DNA of 64,000 nucleotides from an uncultured Opitutaceae bacterium (GTDB taxonomy: Bacteria > Verrucomicrobiota > Verrucomicrobiia > Opitutales > Opitutaceae). The number at the start of each line of letters is the position of its first letter. The first letter of the stretch is position 1. Below, in pieces: positions 37,507-44,988 of this stretch. The position numbers and the translations under genes were made by a program. Below the pieces are notes generated by a model. It saw nothing but the letters and a program-made list of their open reading frames with translations. It was not told where the DNA came from and searched no databases. Location: contig CAIXHE010000149.1 in the NCBI GenBank assembly GCA_903919205.1, forward strand, positions 1-64,000, given 5' to 3'.

Positions 37507-39986
37507 ACGCACTCGACTACACGATCCTGGTCGGGACCCTGGTCGGCATCGCGGCGTTCGCGCTCTGGCAGACCCGCGGCCGTGCCGACCTGAGCAGCTA
37601 CCTGAGGGGCCGGGGCCAGTCTGGCTGGCTCGCGATCGGGCTCTCGGTGATGGCAACCCAGGCAAGCGCGATCACGTTCCTCTCGACCCCCGGGCAGGGC
37701 TACGAAAGCGGCCTCGGCTTCGTCCAGAACTACTTCGGGGCCCCCTTGGCCCTGATCGTCGTGGCCGCGGTCTTCGTCCCGATCTACCGGCGCCTCAAGG
37801 TCTACACGGCCTACGAGTACCTGGGGATCCGCTTCGACCGGAAGACCCGCCTGCTCGGCGCCGGGTTCTTCCTCCTGCAGCGCGGGCTGGGCGCGGGGAT
37901 CACGATCTACGCCCCCGCGATCGTGCTCTCGACGGTCCTCGGATGGAGGCTCGACGCGACCATCGTGTGCAGCGGCCTCCTCGTGGTCGCCTACACGGTC
38001 CTCGGCGGATGCGACGCCGTGACGCTGACCCAGAAGTACCAGATCGGAGTGATCTTCTGCGGCATGGTGGCGGCGTTCGCGGTGCTGCTCTCCCGCCTGC
38101 CCCAGGGAATGACCTTCTCGGACGCCCTCGCCGTCGCCGGCGGCCTGCGAAAGATCGACGCCGTCGACTACTCGCTCAGCCCCGACCGCCGCTACACGGT
38201 GTGGTCGGGCACGCTCGGCGGCATGTTCCTGGCGCTGTCCTACTTCGGGACCGACCAGTCGCAGGTCCAGCGTTACCTGGGCGGCTCGTCCCTGCGCGAG
38301 AGCCGCCTCGGGCTCATGTTCAACGCGCTGCTCAAGATCCCGATGCAGGCCTTCATCCTGCTGCTCGGCTCGCTGATCTTCGTGTTTTACCAGTTCGAGC
38401 GACCGCCGGTCTATTTCAACCAGGCTGCCTGGAACTACCAGGTGGCCCATGGAGACGGGACCCGGCTGCGAGCCCTCGAGGCCCGGTTCAACGCGGCCCA
38501 CGACGAGGGGCGCACCCATGTCGAGGCCTGGGTCGCGGCCCGCCACTCGGGGGACGCCTCGGCCGAGGCCGCGGCGCGGGCCGCCAGCCTCTCGGCGCTC
38601 GCGAGGGCGGAGGCCGTCCGCGGGGAGACCCGCTCCGTGCTGCACCGCGCCGACCCGCTCGGCGCCACGAACGACTCCGACTACGTGTTCATCACGTTCA
38701 TCCTCGATCACCTTCCGCACGGCCTCATCGGGGTGCTGGTGACGGCGTTTTTCGCCGCTGCGCTTTCCTCGAAGGCCGGCGAGCTTAACGCCCTCGGCTC
38801 CACCACGACGGTCGACATCTACCGCCATCTCATCCGTGGGGAGGGCGACGACCGGAGCTACCTGGCGGCCTCGAAGGTGTTCACGGCGCTCTGGGGCGCG
38901 GTGGCCGTGGGCTTCGCCCTGTACGCCCACCTCTCCGAGAACCTGATCCAGGCCGTCAACATCCTCGGCTCGATCTTCTACGGCGTGGTGCTCGGGCTGT
39001 TCCTGGTCGCCTTCTTCCTGCGGTGGATCGGGGGCACGGCGGTCTTCTGGGCGGCCCTGGCGGCCCAGGCGCTCGTGTTCGTGCTCTACCGGGAGCTCTC
39101 GATCTCGTACCTCTGGTACAACCTGATCGGGTGCGCCGCCTGCATGGGCTTCAGCGTGCTCCTGCAGGCCGCGATGGGGCCGCGGGGGTCGATCCCCGGG
39201 GGGGGCCGCGGCATGAGCGCCCCGGTCATCTGCTTCGGCCAGCAGCCCTGCGGCTTCTTTCCGCGGAGGTTCCTAGCGGCCAAGGTGTTCACCGCGCGCC
39301 GCCTGCGCGAGCAGCTCGGCGGCGAGATCGTGTTCTTCTACCACGACAGCGACCACGACCCTCGGGAGACGCGCACCACGCTCCGCCAGATCGGCACGGG
39401 CGAGGCGGCCGTCCTCAACTTCACGTTTGAGAACAAGCTCCAGCGCAAGTTCTCGCCCCTCTACGCGAAGCGCGTGGTCCGGGCCTGGCATGACAACACC
39501 CTGCGTCAGCTGCCCGCCTACGTGCCCCGGTGCTGGGTGGACGCCTTCAGGGCCGTCGAGGCGACCACGGTCGCCGACTTCTGCCTGGAGATGTACCGCA
39601 AGATGGGGCTCCTGGAGGGCATCCGCGTGGTGCGCTCGAGCGACCCGGATTTCAGGATCCGCGCCTGCGAGGTGTCCGATTTCTTCGTGGACGTCCCGTA
39701 CGGGGGCGAGCTTGTGCGCGCCCGCTGCGTCGACGGGGCATTGCAACTGCACGAGGGTGGGGATTCCTTCATCTCCGTGCCGGCCACCCCGTTCACCAAG
39801 TCCCAGGTCAGCCCGTCGCGCGACTCGCGTCTCAAGTGGATGCAGTCCGTTCTCCACTGCACGCACTACGTGGCGGGCGCCGGGGAGCAGGCGTACCTGC
39901 GGCGCGAGGACGCCCCCGAGATCCAGTACGTGAACCGCGACACCATAGACCGCTCCGATGAAGCCTACTGCGAAGACCCCTCCTGA
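37503..39986 (+). CDS. SSS-family sodium:solute symporter, reading in frame into a BshC-like domain
   Basis: As written, one frame from GTG 37503 encodes 827 residues. Residues 1-570 are a sodium:solute symporter with about 13 helices ('GLSVMATQASAITFLSTPGQGY' is split over residues 43-64, 'YFGTDQSQVQRYL' near 248 and 'SSKAGELNALGSTTTVDIY' near 422), plus a charged insert at about 310-390. Residues 571-827 are a different, soluble domain resembling BshC, described separately. The boundary carries eight consecutive G (39198-39205). With seven, the symporter would end 'GGAAA' at TGA 39214-39216, overlapping ATG 39213 as ATGA like the other operon junctions. A one-base error or slippage is therefore as likely as a true fusion. 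Substrate unknown. Confidence 0.85.
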   Translation: MNALDYTILVGTLVGIAAFALWQTRGRADLSSYLRGRGQSGWLAIGLSVMATQASAITFLSTPGQGYESGLGFVQNYFGAPLALIVVAAVFVPIYRRLKVYTAYEYLGIRFDRKTRLLGAGFFLLQRGLGAGITIYAPAIVLSTVLGWRLDATIVCSGLLVVAYTVLGGCDAVTLTQKYQIGVIFCGMVAAFAVLLSRLPQGMTFSDALAVAGGLRKIDAVDYSLSPDRRYTVWSGTLGGMFLALSYFGTDQSQVQRYLGGSSLRESRLGLMFNALLKIPMQAFILLLGSLIFVFYQFERPPVYFNQAAWNYQVAHGDGTRLRALEARFNAAHDEGRTHVEAWVAARHSGDASAEAAARAASLSALARAEAVRGETRSVLHRADPLGATNDSDYVFITFILDHLPHGLIGVLVTAFFAAALSSKAGELNALGSTTTVDIYRHLIRGEGDDRSYLAASKVFTALWGAVAVGFALYAHLSENLIQAVNILGSIFYGVVLGLFLVAFFLRWIGGTAVFWAALAAQALVFVLYRELSISYLWYNLIGCAACMGFSVLLQAAMGPRGSIPGGGRGMSAPVICFGQQPCGFFPRRFLAAKVFTARRLREQLGGEIVFFYHDSDHDPRETRTTLRQIGTGEAAVLNFTFENKLQRKFSPLYAKRVVRAWHDNTLRQLPAYVPRCWVDAFRAVEATTVADFCLEMYRKMGLLEGIRVVRSSDPDFRIRACEVSDFFVDVPYGGELVRARCVDGALQLHEGGDSFISVPATPFTKSQVSPSRDSRLKWMQSVLHCTHYVAGAGEQAYLRREDAPEIQYVNRDTIDRSDEAYCEDPS
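39198..39205. repeat. 8-G homopolymer tract at the symporter/BshC-like junction
   Basis: Eight G lie at 39198-39205, eight bases before ATG 39213. Removing one base changes the upstream frame so that it stops at the TGA overlapping that ATG. The tract also supplies a G-rich ribosome-binding-like sequence for the internal start. Confidence 0.9.
39213..39986 (+). CDS. Short BshC-like protein, candidate cysteine-adding enzyme of bacillithiol synthesis
   Basis: Read from ATG 39213 this is 257 residues, about half of a usual BshC (roughly 530). Three BshC-type motifs occur in order: 'GQQPCGFF' (about 9-16, compare TGQQ-G), 'FYHDSDHDPRET' (about 42-53, compare the FW-A-EDHD segment) and 'HYVAGAGEQAY' (about 218-228, compare YVGGPGEIAY), with upstream 'SPSRDSR...Q' matching the sPnVllRP-Q region. 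BshC joins cysteine to GlcN-malate, the last step of bacillithiol synthesis. BshB1 and BshA follow directly, with a 29-base overlap into bshB1. Homology is judged by eye; a shortened or divergent BshC is inferred. No other bshC lies in the window. Confidence 0.72.
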   Translation: MSAPVICFGQQPCGFFPRRFLAAKVFTARRLREQLGGEIVFFYHDSDHDPRETRTTLRQIGTGEAAVLNFTFENKLQRKFSPLYAKRVVRAWHDNTLRQLPAYVPRCWVDAFRAVEATTVADFCLEMYRKMGLLEGIRVVRSSDPDFRIRACEVSDFFVDVPYGGELVRARCVDGALQLHEGGDSFISVPATPFTKSQVSPSRDSRLKWMQSVLHCTHYVAGAGEQAYLRREDAPEIQYVNRDTIDRSDEAYCEDPS

Positions 39987-40695
39987 GGACGCTCCCGTCC
40001 TCGCCTTCGGCGCCCACCCCGACGACATCGAGTTCGCCTGCGGGGGGGTCATCGCGCGCGAGACCCGGGCCGGGCGCCCGGCCCACCTCGTGGTCTGCTC
40101 GCGCGGGGAGTCGGCGAGCCACGGGACTCCCGCCACGAGGGCGTCCGAGGCCCGAAAGGGGGCCGCCGCCCTCGGGGCCACGCTCGAATTCGTGGATCTG
40201 GACGGCGATGCGACCCTCGAGGTGAAGGCTGCGCACGTGCTCGCGCTCGCCGCCATCATCCGGCGCGTGCGACCCGGGATCGTGCTCGCGCCCAGCCTCC
40301 CGGAAAACCAGCACCCCGACCACCCGCGCCTCGGCCGCATCGTGAGGGACGCCGCCCGGCTCGCCCGCTACGGGGGCGTGGCCAAGCTGCGCCGCCGGCC
40401 CGCCCACGCCATCGGAGCCCTGTTCTTCTACGCGGGTTCCCAGGCGGCCGAGCCCCCCGGCTGCCTGCCGGTGTTGATCGACATCTCCGACCCGGGCGTG
40501 GTGGCCGCGTGGACCGCCGCGATGGAGGCGCACGCGACGCAGCTGAGGACCCGCAACTACGTGGACCTCCAGCGGGCGCGCGCGCGGGTGCTCGGCCTCG
40601 AGGCCGGCGTGGAGTTCGCCCAGGCCCTCTACCCGAACGATCCCCTGGTGTTCGACTCGCTGGCGCCGCTCGGGCGCGCGGCGCGCCGGTTCTGA
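39958..40695 (+). CDS. bshB1: BshB1-like GlcNAc-malate deacetylase
   Basis: This 245-residue cytoplasmic PIG-L/LmbE protein has the zinc and catalytic motif 'FGAHPDDIEFACGG' (about 17-30), 'SRGESASHGTP' (about 48) and 'ENQHPDHPRLG' (about 120), all standard for BshB1. The enzyme removes the acetyl group from N-acetylglucosaminyl-malate, the second step of bacillithiol synthesis. Its start lies inside the end of the BshC-like frame and bshA begins one base after its stop, so all three form a pathway unit. Confidence 0.88.
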   Translation: MKPTAKTPPEDAPVLAFGAHPDDIEFACGGVIARETRAGRPAHLVVCSRGESASHGTPATRASEARKGAAALGATLEFVDLDGDATLEVKAAHVLALAAIIRRVRPGIVLAPSLPENQHPDHPRLGRIVRDAARLARYGGVAKLRRRPAHAIGALFFYAGSQAAEPPGCLPVLIDISDPGVVAAWTAAMEAHATQLRTRNYVDLQRARARVLGLEAGVEFAQALYPNDPLVFDSLAPLGRAARRF

Positions 40696-40696
40696 C

Positions 40697-41842
40697 ATGG
40701 GTGCCGGTGCCTCGCTCAGGATCGGGATCACCTGCTACCCTTCGGTCGGCGGCAGCGGAATCCTCGCGTCGGCCCTCGGCGAGGAACTCGCGCGCAGGGG
40801 CCACGAGGCGCACTTCATCGGCTACGAGCGGCCCTTCCGGCTCCCCGCGCAGGCCCCGGGCATCTTCTTCCACCCGGTCGTCATCAACGACTACGGGCTC
40901 TTCAAGTACCCGGACTACACGCTGCCCCTGTCCGTCAAGATGGCCGAGGTGAGCCGCGCGCATGCGCTCGACGTCCTGCACGTGCACTACGCCGTTCCCC
41001 ACGCCACGGCGGCCATCCTAGCCCGGGAGATGCTTCCCCGGGAACTGAGGCCCCGGGTCGTCACCACGCTCCACGGCACCGACACCACGCTTCTCGGGCG
41101 CGATGCCGGCTACGGCCCCGCGATCCGCCACGCGCTCGACCGGTCGGATGCCGTGACCACGGTCTCGGCTTATCTGGAGCGCGAGACGCGGCGCGTGCTC
41201 GCGCTCGAGCGGCCGATCGACGTGATCCACAATTTTTTCGAGCCGCGGCCGGCGGTGCGGCCGCGCGACCAGGTCCGGCGGGCGCTCGGGGTATCGGACA
41301 GCGAGGTGCTGATCCTTCACGCCTCGAACCTGCGGCCGGTGAAGCGCATCGGGCTCCTCCTGGAGACGGTGGCGCGCATCCGCCCGCGCGGCGCGTTCAG
41401 GCTGTTGATTCTCGCCGGGGCCGACTTCTCGCCCCACGTCGCGGAGGTGCGCCGTCTCGGCCTGGAGGACCGCGTGATCGTCCTTAGGGACGTGGCCGAC
41501 ATGGAGGACTACCTGCAGGCGGCAGACCTCGGGCTTTTCACTTCGGAGTCGGAAAGCTTCTGCCTCAGCCTGCTCGAGGCTATGAGCTTCGGCTGCCCCA
41601 GCGTGTCGACGGCGGTGGGAGGGATCCCCGAGGTCGTCGTGTCGGGCGAATCCGGGTTGCTCGTCGGCGAAGCCTCTCCGGAGGCCCTTGCGAGGGCTGT
41701 AGAACGCCTGATGGGTGATCCCGCGCTCAGGTCCTCGCTCGGCCGAACGGCGCGAGCGCGCGCCCGCGAGCGATTCTCGGCCGAGTCGATCGTTCCAAAA
41801 TACGTGGGCCTCTACCGGCGCGTGTGCGGGGACCCGGCCTGA
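40697..41842 (+). CDS. bshA: BshA-like N-acetyl-alpha-glucosaminyl L-malate synthase
   Basis: This 381-residue GT4 glycosyltransferase carries BshA hallmarks: 'CYPSVGGSGILAS' (about 13-25), 'HFIGYERPFR' (about 39), 'DVLHVHYAVPHATAA' (about 94), 'TTLHGTDTTLLGRD' (about 123), 'SDAVTTVSAYL' (about 150) and the GT4 C-terminal 'SESESFCLSLLEAMSFGCP' region (about 281) with its E-x7-E motif. It transfers GlcNAc from UDP-GlcNAc to L-malate, the first step of bacillithiol synthesis. It is the last gene of the operon beginning with the DUF2911 gene and converges on an ABC permease gene three bases later. Confidence 0.93.
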   Translation: MGAGASLRIGITCYPSVGGSGILASALGEELARRGHEAHFIGYERPFRLPAQAPGIFFHPVVINDYGLFKYPDYTLPLSVKMAEVSRAHALDVLHVHYAVPHATAAILAREMLPRELRPRVVTTLHGTDTTLLGRDAGYGPAIRHALDRSDAVTTVSAYLERETRRVLALERPIDVIHNFFEPRPAVRPRDQVRRALGVSDSEVLILHASNLRPVKRIGLLLETVARIRPRGAFRLLILAGADFSPHVAEVRRLGLEDRVIVLRDVADMEDYLQAADLGLFTSESESFCLSLLEAMSFGCPSVSTAVGGIPEVVVSGESGLLVGEASPEALARAVERLMGDPALRSSLGRTARARARERFSAESIVPKYVGLYRRVCGDPA

Positions 41843-41845
41843 GTC

Positions 41846-43534
41846 CTAGGGTGCCTGATCGGGATCTGGTCGGGGTGCAAAGGGGCTCACGGTAACGTTC
41901 CCTTTGAATCTCGAAACCCGCCTTTCCAGGCTCCGCTCCAAGATCGCGCCATTGAACCAGTCGGGCGAGTCCGTCTGGACCCATTTGTCACCCTCCATGT
42001 GGTGGGGCACCCTCAGTTCGATCCTCCGGAAGGCGATGGCGACCGTGTCGATGCGCAGGGCGACGGAATAGCCCCGAGCCGAAGCCGCCGCCTCGCCGCG
42101 CGCCCGGTTGACAGCCGTAAACCAGCGGGCGGAGATGTCCGTCCACGGGTTGAAGACCACGGTGTAGTCAGGATGATGTTCGATCTCATCGACATCCAGT
42201 TGCCTGCGGTCCCCATCCCACCGGATCCTGGATATCCGCAGACCCTCCGCACCATTCTCAAGGTGGCTCCCCTCCTCAAGCGCCAGCGGGGGCAGCGCCT
42301 CCCAGCTCTCGAAGTAGCCTTCAAACTGAACCTGTAGGGACGCGGGCCCGGAACGCAGCCGCGCCCCCATCTCGGGAAGGGCCTCCTGGTAGAATTCCCA
42401 GACCGAGCCGTCCGACTCGCCGTAGAAAGGTCCGAACGTCGCATCGGAACGATGGCGGCCGCCGCGGGCCAGCATTCTGACCCTCGCATACCAATCCCAC
42501 GGAGGATCCATCACGGGCCTGGGGGGGTGAAACCGGGCGGATCCGTAGGCCGCACCGTAGCTCGTGGGATTCAAACGGGTCCCGTCGGGCCACTCCCATT
42601 CAAACCGGGTTTTCGTGAAATGCACGGTGAGGTCCTTCGGCTTATTTCGGATCGAGAACGTCTCACGGTAAAGGGCCTGAGGGGCTCCGTTCGGCAGGTT
42701 GACGGTCCCCTCGAACGCCTCCTTGAAATCGAATGCGATCCGGTCGTCGACCGGCAAGCCCGCGAGGACATCCTGCGGCTGGCGGCCGCTCGGGGGAAGA
42801 TTCACGGGTACCAGGGCGCAGGCGAGCAGTACGGCGGCGGCCAGGCTCACGAGCACGGCGAGCGAACGAGCCAGGCGGCGCGTGAGGAACTGGTGGGCGA
42901 TGACGACCAGCCCCGCCAAGGGTGCGTAACGCATGAGGTGAGGCCATGGCCACGAAGCCACAGCGAACGTGTCCTCCGTCACGGCGGGGTGCCCCTCGGC
43001 GAAGCACCAAAGGGCGACCGGGACGAACACAAGGACGCCGAGCGTTCCCGCAAGGAATCGCCCCAGCGTGCCCGTGAGACTCGCCACGAGGACCCCGATC
43101 AGGACGGGGAGGGCCTGCGAGCCTCCGATGTCGATCGCCGCCAGCGGGAGTTCATGCAGGCCGTAGCCGCAGTAGAGCCACCATGGAAGCGCCATGGCGA
43201 TCGGAAAGAGGCCGAACACGATCAGGCAGGTCCCGGCCTTGGCGCCCAAGAGCCGCGCCCCGGAGATCGGCCGGGTCGGCCAGAACGCCGTGGTGCCCAC
43301 CAGAGGGTCCTCGTGGATCAGGGCGGCCGTCAGGAGGTAGCCGATCGCATATTTGAGGCCGACCATGATCCATGTGAAGATCTGGTAACGATCGAACTGA
43401 TACATGTTGCCGATCCCTTCGTGCAGGAGCCGGGCTCCCGCCACGAACTCCGCTAGGTAGACGAGCGCCCACAGGACGAGAACGGAACCCAGCCTCCTGA
43501 GGTCCTTCCGGATGATGTGAAGGGTCAGTTTCAT
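41846..43534 (-). CDS. ABC-2 type transporter membrane protein
   Basis: This 562-residue protein has about six to seven transmembrane helices in its first 250 residues (for example 'VLVLWALVYLAEFVAG', 'YAIGYLLTAALIHED', 'LPVLIGVLVASLTGTLG'), followed by a large soluble beta-rich domain (about 260-562) with no recognised family. The layout of a membrane half plus a long extracytoplasmic region suggests an export or envelope-stress function. It starts in an ATGA overlap with the ATPase gene, so the two are subunits of one transporter. Confidence 0.82.
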   Translation of the reverse strand: MKLTLHIIRKDLRRLGSVLVLWALVYLAEFVAGARLLHEGIGNMYQFDRYQIFTWIMVGLKYAIGYLLTAALIHEDPLVGTTAFWPTRPISGARLLGAKAGTCLIVFGLFPIAMALPWWLYCGYGLHELPLAAIDIGGSQALPVLIGVLVASLTGTLGRFLAGTLGVLVFVPVALWCFAEGHPAVTEDTFAVASWPWPHLMRYAPLAGLVVIAHQFLTRRLARSLAVLVSLAAAVLLACALVPVNLPPSGRQPQDVLAGLPVDDRIAFDFKEAFEGTVNLPNGAPQALYRETFSIRNKPKDLTVHFTKTRFEWEWPDGTRLNPTSYGAAYGSARFHPPRPVMDPPWDWYARVRMLARGGRHRSDATFGPFYGESDGSVWEFYQEALPEMGARLRSGPASLQVQFEGYFESWEALPPLALEEGSHLENGAEGLRISRIRWDGDRRQLDVDEIEHHPDYTVVFNPWTDISARWFTAVNRARGEAAASARGYSVALRIDTVAIAFRRIELRVPHHMEGDKWVQTDSPDWFNGAILERSLERRVSRFKGNVTVSPFAPRPDPDQAP

Positions 43535-44454
43535 GCGGCGGCCCCCTTCGCGTCCTGCCGGTGGGTCCGGGCGAGCGTCAGGAAAATCTCTCGCAGGGTC
43601 ATCGGGTGCGCCACCACCGAGGACCCGGGGAAATGCCTGCGGTACAGGCCCTCGGACTCCCGGGCGCTGAACGCGCTGTCGACAAGGGTTACCCTGCGCG
43701 CAGATCTCTGCATCTCGAGCCAGCCTGCGGGCATCGGCACGCCCGGGGCGGTCTCGCGGGCATCAGGCTCAAGGTCGATCTCCACCCGGCGGAAGCGGGC
43801 CTGGAGCGCCTCAGCCGGCTCGCTGAGCGCGAGGCGCCCTGAGTCTAGCAGGGCCACGTGGTCGGTCATGCGCTCGACCTCCTCGATGTCATGCGAGGAG
43901 ATGAGCACGGTCCATTCGCCCGCGGCTGAAACCTCGATCAGGCTCCTCACGAGCTCGTCGCGAACGAGAGGGTCGAGTCCGCTGAAGGGCTCGTCCATTG
44001 CGAGGAGGGTCGGCCGGTACGCGAGGGAGGAGAGGAGCGCCGCCTTCATCAGCATGCCGCGCGAGAGGTGGCTTAGCCTCCGCTCCCCGGGCAGCGAGAA
44101 CTGCGCCAGCAGCTGGCGCTCGAGCGCGCGGTCCCAGGTCGGATAGAACGGCCTGCAGTAGTCCAGCAGCTGGCGGACGGTCATCCACATCGGGAGCTTC
44201 TGGTTCTCGGAGACGTAGCCGATCCGCGCGAACTCGGCGGGCCCGAGCTTGCGCGAGTCGACCCCGAGCACCCGGGCGGAGCCGGACGTGGGCCGCAGCA
44301 GGTTCATGAGCAGCTTGAGCGTCGTGGACTTGCCGGCGCCGTTCGGACCGAGCAGCGCGCACACGCTTCCTTCCGGGACGGCGAGGTCGAGCCCCTGCAC
44401 CGCCTCGTTGCGTCCGAACCTCCGCGTCAGCCCGTGGGTTTCTATGATGTTCAT
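43531..44454 (-). CDS. ABC transporter ATP-binding protein
   Basis: The start at 44454 gives 307 residues with Walker A 'GPNGAGKST' (about 35-43), a Q-loop in 'ENQKLP', a weak signature 'LSRGMLMK' (about 131; the canonical LSGGQ is replaced), Walker B 'LLAMDEPFSGLDPL' (about 148) and switch His in 'ISSHDIEEVE'. The C-terminal 80 residues form an accessory domain. It is of the YtrB/CcmA-like exporter class, matching the YtrA-type regulator encoded immediately upstream. Both neighbours overlap it by ATGA. Confidence 0.9.
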   Translation of the reverse strand: MNIIETHGLTRRFGRNEAVQGLDLAVPEGSVCALLGPNGAGKSTTLKLLMNLLRPTSGSARVLGVDSRKLGPAEFARIGYVSENQKLPMWMTVRQLLDYCRPFYPTWDRALERQLLAQFSLPGERRLSHLSRGMLMKAALLSSLAYRPTLLAMDEPFSGLDPLVRDELVRSLIEVSAAGEWTVLISSHDIEEVERMTDHVALLDSGRLALSEPAEALQARFRRVEIDLEPDARETAPGVPMPAGWLEMQRSARRVTLVDSAFSARESEGLYRRHFPGSSVVAHPMTLREIFLTLARTHRQDAKGAAA

Positions 44455-44855
44455 GGGTTTTGGTGTCCTTTCCTTCCCTCTCCGAGCCGGCGCCACTGGG
44501 CGGCCAGCCCCGATTGCACGTCGTCCAGCGAAAGTCCCAGCTTCTTGGCCTCAACCACCACGCGCTCGAGCTCGCCTCCCAGGAGCGCCGCGCGCTCCCG
44601 CGGGTCGGCCGCGGACGGGCCGGCCACGATGCTGCCCACGGCCGGCGTCGTCAGGAGCACCCCCTCGGCGACCAGGGCCGCGATCACCTTGTGCGCGGTG
44701 TTCGGGTTGATCCGCAGCTCCTGGCTGAGGACGCGAACCGACGGGAACTTGTCCCCCGCTCGCATCTGCCCCGCGACCACCGAGCGTTTCACCGCAAACT
44801 GGATCTGCTCGGAGACGGGCAGGCCCGGCTTGAGATCGATCGAGAAGGGGAGCAT
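44451..44855 (-). CDS. GntR-family regulator, YtrA subfamily
   Basis: This 134-residue protein has an N-terminal GntR winged helix (about 1-75): 'IDLKPGLPVSEQIQFAVKRSV', split over residues 6-26, and 'GDKFPSVRVLSQELRINPNTAHKVIAAL' in pieces at 35-62. Only a short helical C-terminus follows instead of an effector domain. This is the YtrA pattern, in which the regulator represses an adjacent ABC transporter operon and often responds to cell-envelope antibiotics. Here the gene is first in the operon gntR-ATPase-permease. An inverted repeat begins one base upstream of its ATG, consistent with autoregulation. Confidence 0.9.
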   Translation of the reverse strand: MLPFSIDLKPGLPVSEQIQFAVKRSVVAGQMRAGDKFPSVRVLSQELRINPNTAHKVIAALVAEGVLLTTPAVGSIVAGPSAADPRERAALLGGELERVVVEAKKLGLSLDDVQSGLAAQWRRLGEGRKGHQNP

Positions 44856-44856
44856 T

Positions 44857-44879
44857 CTGTACTATTACAACTAGGACAG
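44857..44879 (-). promoter_or_regulatory. Probable operator of the YtrA-like regulator, abutting its start codon
   Basis: CTGTACTA (44857-44864) and TAGGACAG (44872-44879) form an inverted repeat with a 7-base spacer, matching in seven of eight positions. It ends one base before the ATG of the GntR gene, leaving no room for a normal leader and ribosome-binding site. The A+T-rich spacer could include a -10 element of a leaderless transcript. Repeats with TGTACTA-like halves are what one expects for YtrA-like repressors. Confidence 0.65.
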
Positions 44880-44988
44880 ATGGGACGGCAAGAAAAAACA
44901 GATTCCCGCTGGCCCCGGGGCGGGCGTCGCTCGTAGTAGAGGCGATGCGACCAGCCGGACCCCCTGCCACCCTCCCTTCGCAACAGCC

